NCBI GenBank assembly: GCA_050949905.1
Contig: JBMNGP010000038.1
Span: forward strand, 1-64,000
Length of the DNA: 64,000 bases
Reading direction: 5' to 3'
Source of the DNA: DUML01 sp050949905
GTDB lineage: Bacteria > Bacillota > Desulfitobacteriia > Desulfitobacteriales > Syntrophobotulaceae
Position numbers and translations under genes: made by a program. Below are positions 59,866 through 64,000 of this stretch, piece after piece; within the stretch, counting starts at the first letter, position 1, and each line of letters opens with the position of its first letter. The notes under the pieces were generated by a model, which ran no database searches, had not been told where the DNA came from, and was given only the letters and a program-made list of their open reading frames with translations.

Positions 59866-59921
59866 CCGATTTGCAAAACAAAAGGCTATCATAAGGCCTT
59901 AGCGAATGTCCTGTGTGAAGG

Positions 59922-59952
59922 ATGTCATTCTGAGTGAAACGAAGAATCTATC
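59922..59952. repeat. Short dispersed repeat of the GTCATTCTGAG type
   Basis: The stretch ATGTCATTCTGAGTGAAACG followed by AAGAATCT is a form of a repeat seen in many bacterial genomes (from memory). No other copy with the same sequence was found in the window; a weaker relative may lie near 29880. Confidence 0.4.
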
Positions 59953-60063
59953 AAGAAGATTACTTCTCCAACGAGAAGGTTAGCTTTTAGGCTTACAAGT
60001 ATGTATTGATTATCTGGTTTAATCCATATAGTCTAGAAAAGTGCACCCGGAGGTGAGAAATAA

Positions 60064-60558
60064 TTGTCTCAAATTGATGAAACCAAGCAGGCCGAGGATT
60101 ATAGCGAGTTAATCGCCCTGATGGCGCAGGTTTTTCCGGGCTATGAAAGTTTTGCTCCGGATTCGGTTACCCCTTCCATTACCGGGCAGGGATCACTTGT
60201 CTCTTATCTGGTTGTTTGCAATGATGAGGCTGCCCGGGACTTTCGGGAGCAGGAAGAGATTGCGGCGGTGGTTGTGCCCAGCGTACAGCCCAGCAGAAAA
60301 GGCCAGGGGCAGGATCTTGTCCTCAGGCTGGAGTTTTCTTTTCCTTGGTTCAGCTTGCAATTTTTTACCGCTGTCGAAGGGGAAAATAGTGAGCAGCAAA
60401 AAGAATTTGCCCGAATTTTAACTGCTGTTGATTTTTTTATCATTTGGGTGGTAGATAAAGATAAGAACCTGCTGAAAGTACTGCAGGTCAAATGGGAAAA
60501 AGAAAAGTATCTGGATGTTTTAAATAAAATCCAGGGCGCAGAAACTTCAGCAACCTAA
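60064..60558 (+). CDS. Hypothetical protein
   Basis: 164 residues with TTG start six bases after GGAGGTGAG. Soluble, acidic, no recognised family; notable features are LVVCNDEAARDFREQEEIAAV and the aromatic-rich DFFIIWVVDKDKNLLKVLQV. It is 198 bases after ysxC and may share its transcript. Homologues would need a profile search. Confidence 0.7.
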   Translation: MSQIDETKQAEDYSELIALMAQVFPGYESFAPDSVTPSITGQGSLVSYLVVCNDEAARDFREQEEIAAVVVPSVQPSRKGQGQDLVLRLEFSFPWFSLQFFTAVEGENSEQQKEFARILTAVDFFIIWVVDKDKNLLKVLQVKWEKEKYLDVLNKIQGAETSAT

Positions 60559-60757
60559 CCCCAAGCAACCCAAGATAGGAGAATTTACAATTGGGACGGG
60601 GAAAAGGAAGCAGGCAGATCGGTTATCAAAACAAATCAGTATAAAATTATTAAAGTGTAAGATACATAAAAAAGGATAATAATAACACCTGCCAAACAAT
60701 AATATCTTGAAGGGTTCAAGCTTATACTATTACGGAGAAATAGTAGGAGAGAAGAAC

Positions 60758-61750
60758 TTGAAAGATATTATTTTATTAATTTTGAGTTTAGTGATTATCC
60801 TGGCCGGCGCCGAAATTTTCACCAATGGCGTGGAATGGCTGGGCAAGAGACTAAAACTGGGAGAAGGGGCAGTTGGAAGCATTTTGGCTGCAGTAGGGAC
60901 TGCCTTACCGGAAACATTGGTGCCGGTAATCGCGATTTTATTTCCCAGAGGGGAAGGCGGCCAAGAAGTAGGGATCGGGGCAATCCTTGGTGCTCCGTTT
61001 ATGCTCGGGACATTAGCTTTTTTTGTAGTTGGGCTTATGGCCTTTTTCTTCAGACATAGTAACAAACCGATGCATATTAACCCCAGAATTTTACTGAGGG
61101 ATCTGCGCTTTTTTATGTTGGTTTATTTTTTGGCTATCTTTGCTTCCTTCCTACCTATCCACTCCTGGAAACTGATAGTTTGTGTGGTCTTGGTGGGGGC
61201 TTATGTCATTTATGTTTTGCAAACGCTTAAGTCCAGTCAGGGAGAAGCTAATGCCCATGAGGAGTTATCCCCTTGTTATTTTGCGCGAGGTTCTAGGAAA
61301 CCTCCGCTCAAAGTTATTTACAGTCAAATCCTCACAGCCCTATTAATCATTGTTGTAGGCGCAGAAATATTCGTCGGGTCTGTCCAGACAGTAGCTTTGG
61401 CCTTAGGAGTTCCGGTTTTTGTCCTGGCGCTGATCATTACGCCGGTAGCTACGGAACTGCCGGAAAAGTTCAATAGCATTATCTGGGTGCGCAAGGGCAA
61501 AGATACTCTGGCTATGGGTAATATTACCGGGGCAATGGTTTTTCAGAGTTCAGTCATTCCGGCTTTGGGTATTGCCCTTACTCCTTGGAAACTGGAACCT
61601 TTGGCTTTGGCCAGTGCCCTGCTGGTTTTAGTTTCGGTGGGTCTGCAGTATTATTATCTGTTAAGAAATAAAACACTCTTCCCAGCCGGTCTCTTGTTAG
61701 GAGGAGTGTTCTATGCGGTGTTTATTATAATGGTGGTAATTGGCAGCTAA
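60758..61750 (+). CDS. Sodium/calcium exchanger family transporter
   Basis: TTG 60758 is seven bases after AGGAGA (60745-60750), giving 330 residues; an upstream TTG at 60707 lacks support. Two NCX repeats: LAGAEIFTNGVEWLG with GSILAAVGTALPETLVPV in the first, and GAEIFVGSVQTVALAL with FVLALIITPVATELPEKFNS in the second, the Glu residues being the ion ligands. About ten membrane segments. It exchanges Ca2+ for Na+ or H+. Its stop overlaps the convergent EamA gene by 4 bases. Confidence 0.9.
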   Translation: MKDIILLILSLVIILAGAEIFTNGVEWLGKRLKLGEGAVGSILAAVGTALPETLVPVIAILFPRGEGGQEVGIGAILGAPFMLGTLAFFVVGLMAFFFRHSNKPMHINPRILLRDLRFFMLVYFLAIFASFLPIHSWKLIVCVVLVGAYVIYVLQTLKSSQGEANAHEELSPCYFARGSRKPPLKVIYSQILTALLIIVVGAEIFVGSVQTVALALGVPVFVLALIITPVATELPEKFNSIIWVRKGKDTLAMGNITGAMVFQSSVIPALGIALTPWKLEPLALASALLVLVSVGLQYYYLLRNKTLFPAGLLLGGVFYAVFIIMVVIGS

Positions 61751-62707
61751 GCCTCTGCTTTCGAGGGAGCTGATTCATGAGATTTTACCGCTGTCTGGGG
61801 TTCCGGCAGCGCTGATTTTTTGATGCTGCTCAGTTCTGCCAGCAAGATACCTGCTAAAACCAAGGCGGCACCGAAGTATCCTCTTAAGCTTAATAGTTCA
61901 CCGGCTAAAAGGAAAGCGAAAACCGCGGCGAATACCGGCTCGGCGGCAAAAATTATAGCCGTATGCGAGGCGGAGGTAAACTGCTGCATCTTGGTCTGGA
62001 TAAGAAAGGCAAGGGATGTACAGAAGACGGCCGTGATAATCAGGCCGAACCAAACATACCCGGTAAAAGCGAACTGAGGCTGAGGGATTATTAATGTACA
62101 AACCCCGTTTAAAACGGAGACCATCAGGAGTTGAAAGGCGGTCAGCACTGTGGCATCAAGCCCTGGAGCAAACCGGCCTACGAAAAAAATATGCAGGGCA
62201 TAAAATAAGGCACAGATCAGTACTATTGCGTCACCGTTATTAACCGAAAAATTGTCGCCGATAGAGAGTAAGGCTAAGCCCAAAGTAGCGGTCAAAGCCC
62301 CGGCTAAGATGGCTTTAGGAGGAAATTTTCTTTGGTGTAAGGCTACAAGCAGAGGAACGATTACAATATTTAAACCGGTAATAAACCCGGCATTGGAAGC
62401 AGTGGTATATTGCAGGCCTATTGTCTGTGTGGCATAGCCTACAAAGAGGAAAAAACCGAGCAGCAGGCCTTTAACCGCTGTTTCTTTGTTTATAGCCTCG
62501 CCTTTTAAGCCATAAGAAAGGGGCTAGGGTTAGAAAAGCCAAAGCAAAACGGATAGCCAGAAAGGGAAAGGGCGGTAAGTCTTCAATAGCTGTTTTGACA
62601 ATGGTAAAAGTTGCCCCCCAGCCTAAAGCTACCAGCAAGAGGGAAAAATCGGCCAAAAGCGGTGAAATGTTATTGGTTTTAGGTATTTGGTTCGGATTGG
62701 AGTGCAT
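61747..62707 (-). pseudogene. EamA-family (DMT) transporter with a one-base frameshift
   Basis: The N-terminal 67 codons from ATG 62707 (SPLLADFSLLLVALGWGATFTIVK onward) are in one frame; from about 62503 the correct protein continues in the next frame (GEAINKETAVKGLLLGFFLF, QTIGLQYTTASNAGFITGLN, then TATLGLALLS). The frames meet at a run of four A (minus strand CTTAAAAGGCGAG), where one A in excess would explain the shift. Restored, it has about 320 residues and ten membrane segments with two EamA repeats, a normal member of the drug/metabolite transporter superfamily. GGAGGAACATC precedes the ATG. Confidence 0.82.
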
Positions 62708-62901
62708 GATGTTCCTCCAGGTTTAGTTCCAAAAAGGATTTATAATTTTAGCTAACAATTAGTAAGTTTACGCTACCTAAATTTTTTGTCAAGGGAAAAA
62801 AAGTACTTTAAAAAGTTGGCCAAAATTAAAAAAAGACGAATAATGCTTGCTCAACCTTAAATATAAATATAGAAAATGATCAGTATTGGAGTGATTAAAA
62901 A

Positions 62902-63552
62902 ATGGGTACAAGCATTCTCAAGGGTATTACTACCGGCCTTTTGGTAACGGTACTTACCCTTTTAGCCGTCTTAGTAACCACCCTCGCCGGGTTTGCGGAA
63001 AATATCATTTCCTATTTGGTGGACTTTGGGCTGTTATTAAGCTGTTTAGCAGCTGGCTATAGAGCGAGCAGAACTTCGGGAAGAATCTTGCCGGCAGGCT
63101 TGGCCTCCGGTGGCTATGCGGTAGTGGGGGTTCTGCTCCTAGCGCTTTATTTTCCGATAGATAACCTTGGCGCTGTGAAAATTATCTCGGAAGGCATTGG
63201 CTTAGGCTTATTGGCGGGAGTTCTGGGAACAGGAATTCTTAGCTCGGAACCGGACCCTTATGACCGGTTGGATGCGGGTCATTTTCCCCGCAGGGAAAAC
63301 GTCTATGATCGTCAAGACATTTACCAGGTGCTTCGAGCTGATGCTAGGGAAAGGCCGAATGTGGCTTCTGTCAGCTACCGGCAGCAGGATATGCCGGAGT
63401 TTATTGCGGAGACAAGCCCATTTGAAAGTGATAAGGATGTAGCACGAACTAAGATTTACGAGCTCTGCAACCGTGGCCGGGAGAGAAGTGAGGAAGAAGA
63501 TGCTTTTGATTGGTGGCAGACTGAAGCCAGAAGACAGTTAAAAAGCAGATAA
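62902..63552 (+). CDS. TIGR04086-like membrane protein with a soluble C-terminal tail
   Basis: 216 residues. Four hydrophobic segments in residues 5-115 (ITTGLLVTVLTLLAVLVTTLAG, ISYLVDFGLLLSCLAAG, GLASGGYAVVGVLLLALYF, GLGLLAGVLGTGIL) match the small four-helix TIGR04086/YrzE membrane family. The remaining 100 residues are charged, with Arg- and Asp-rich stretches (FPRRENVYDRQDIYQVLRAD) that normally are absent from the family. Function unknown. Confidence 0.75.
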   Translation: MGTSILKGITTGLLVTVLTLLAVLVTTLAGFAENIISYLVDFGLLLSCLAAGYRASRTSGRILPAGLASGGYAVVGVLLLALYFPIDNLGAVKIISEGIGLGLLAGVLGTGILSSEPDPYDRLDAGHFPRRENVYDRQDIYQVLRADARERPNVASVSYRQQDMPEFIAETSPFESDKDVARTKIYELCNRGRERSEEEDAFDWWQTEARRQLKSR

Positions 63553-63731
63553 CCCTTAGTAAGCTTATGATCTTTTAGGTAAGAATCCTAAAATCCACGA
63601 ACACTAAAAGAATACAGCCTCAGGGATAAGGCAATAATAAGGCCAAATCCAAATATTAGTAATCCTAAAAAGCAGACGGAACTGAAAAACAGAAATCGCC
63701 GAAAATAGAAATCCAAGAAATAGGAGCTGCT

Positions 63732-64000
63732 ATGCCAAGACGGGAAAAATACGTTTTATTTTTTTTGCTTTTGCTTTTAACCCTTCTGAGGCTTTATCAT
63801 CTTAATACCCCTCCTTGGGAGATTGAAGAAAGCTGGCGGCAGGCCGATACGGAATCCATAGCCTGGAATTTTGTCAGTTATGAGGCTAACCCTTTGCATC
63901 CCCATCTTAATTATGACGGCCCTTTTCCCAATATTCCGGCCCTTGAACTGCAAATCACTACCTATTTGATTGCTATCCTTTATAAGTTGTTTGGTCATCA
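63732..64000 (+). CDS. Membrane glycosyltransferase, GT39-like (3' partial)
   Basis: ATG 63732 follows AGGAGC. The 89 visible residues start with a membrane helix (VLFFLLLLLTLLRLYHL) and contain EESWRQADTESIAWNFVS and the PNIPALELQITTYLIAILYKLFG segment, which match the first extracytoplasmic loop of polyprenyl- or dolichyl-phosphate-linked mannosyltransferase-type (PMT) proteins; the Asp in RQADT is the likely catalytic residue. The gene runs off the right edge. Confidence 0.8.
   Translation, partial: MPRREKYVLFFLLLLLTLLRLYHLNTPPWEIEESWRQADTESIAWNFVSYEANPLHPHLNYDGPFPNIPALELQITTYLIAILYKLFGH

Overview
The window reads as a chromosomal segment of an endospore-forming, probably anaerobic member of the Bacillota, class Clostridia. 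The evidence is sporulation and germination genes (spoIIR, a gerM-domain lipoprotein, a sleB-type hydrolase, a broken spore photoproduct lyase relative), the two-subunit class I fumarase, split transketolase subunits, a tig/clpX/lonB/lonA/ysxC protein quality-control cluster, and strong AGGAGG-type ribosome binding sites. A Peptococcaceae or Desulfitobacteriaceae-like placement is my inference from gene content; no rRNA is present to settle it.

Layout. 1-4.4 kb: the 3' part of a giant surface protein gene with 537-bp tandem repeats, broken by a one-base frameshift before its BspA-type leucine-rich repeat end. 4.5-8.0 kb: a 2419-bp IS21-family element inserted in a spore-photoproduct-lyase-like gene that also carries a nonsense codon. 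8.2-10.1 kb: an MNT/HEPN toxin-antitoxin pair and a coiled-coil gene flanked by copies of dispersed repeats. 10.1-31.4 kb: mostly ordinary chromosome (UPF0182 membrane protein, YtvI-like permease, S41 protease-like protein, SleB, ZIP transporter, SpoIIR, GerM, MarR, fumarase, amidase, HD-GYP, O-methyltransferase, RNase PH, RdgB). 31.6-34.4 kb: tRNA-Pro, tRNA-Arg and tRNA-His, where the Pro and His genes are each followed by a structured repeat that copies the tRNA 3' end and also carries its reverse complement; a group II intron sits in the last His repeat. 34.6-43.6 kb: an IclR regulator with palindromic operators, then split transketolase, a beta-hydroxyacid dehydrogenase and a GlcF/GlcE/GlcD-like 2-hydroxyacid oxidation cluster. 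43.7-46.3 kb: tRNA-Gln, tRNA-Leu, DegV and a lipid glycosyltransferase. 46.6-59.9 kb: tig, clpX, lonB, lonA and ysxC, with clpP missing from its usual place and an insertion of NifU-like, RHH, SPFH, TraB, MATE and MarR genes. 60-64 kb: hypothetical genes, a Na+/Ca2+ exchanger, a frameshifted EamA transporter and the start of a membrane glycosyltransferase.

The most unusual object is the tRNA-3'-end repeat at tRNA-Pro and tRNA-His. Both loci share a 69-73 nt core with the same fold, different (compensated) stem sequences and a common 11-nt loop, flanked by arms that match the particular tRNA they sit behind. I do not recognise it as a described element. Several genes carry single-base lesions (surface protein, SplB-like, EamA); whether these are real decay or sequence errors cannot be judged from the window alone.
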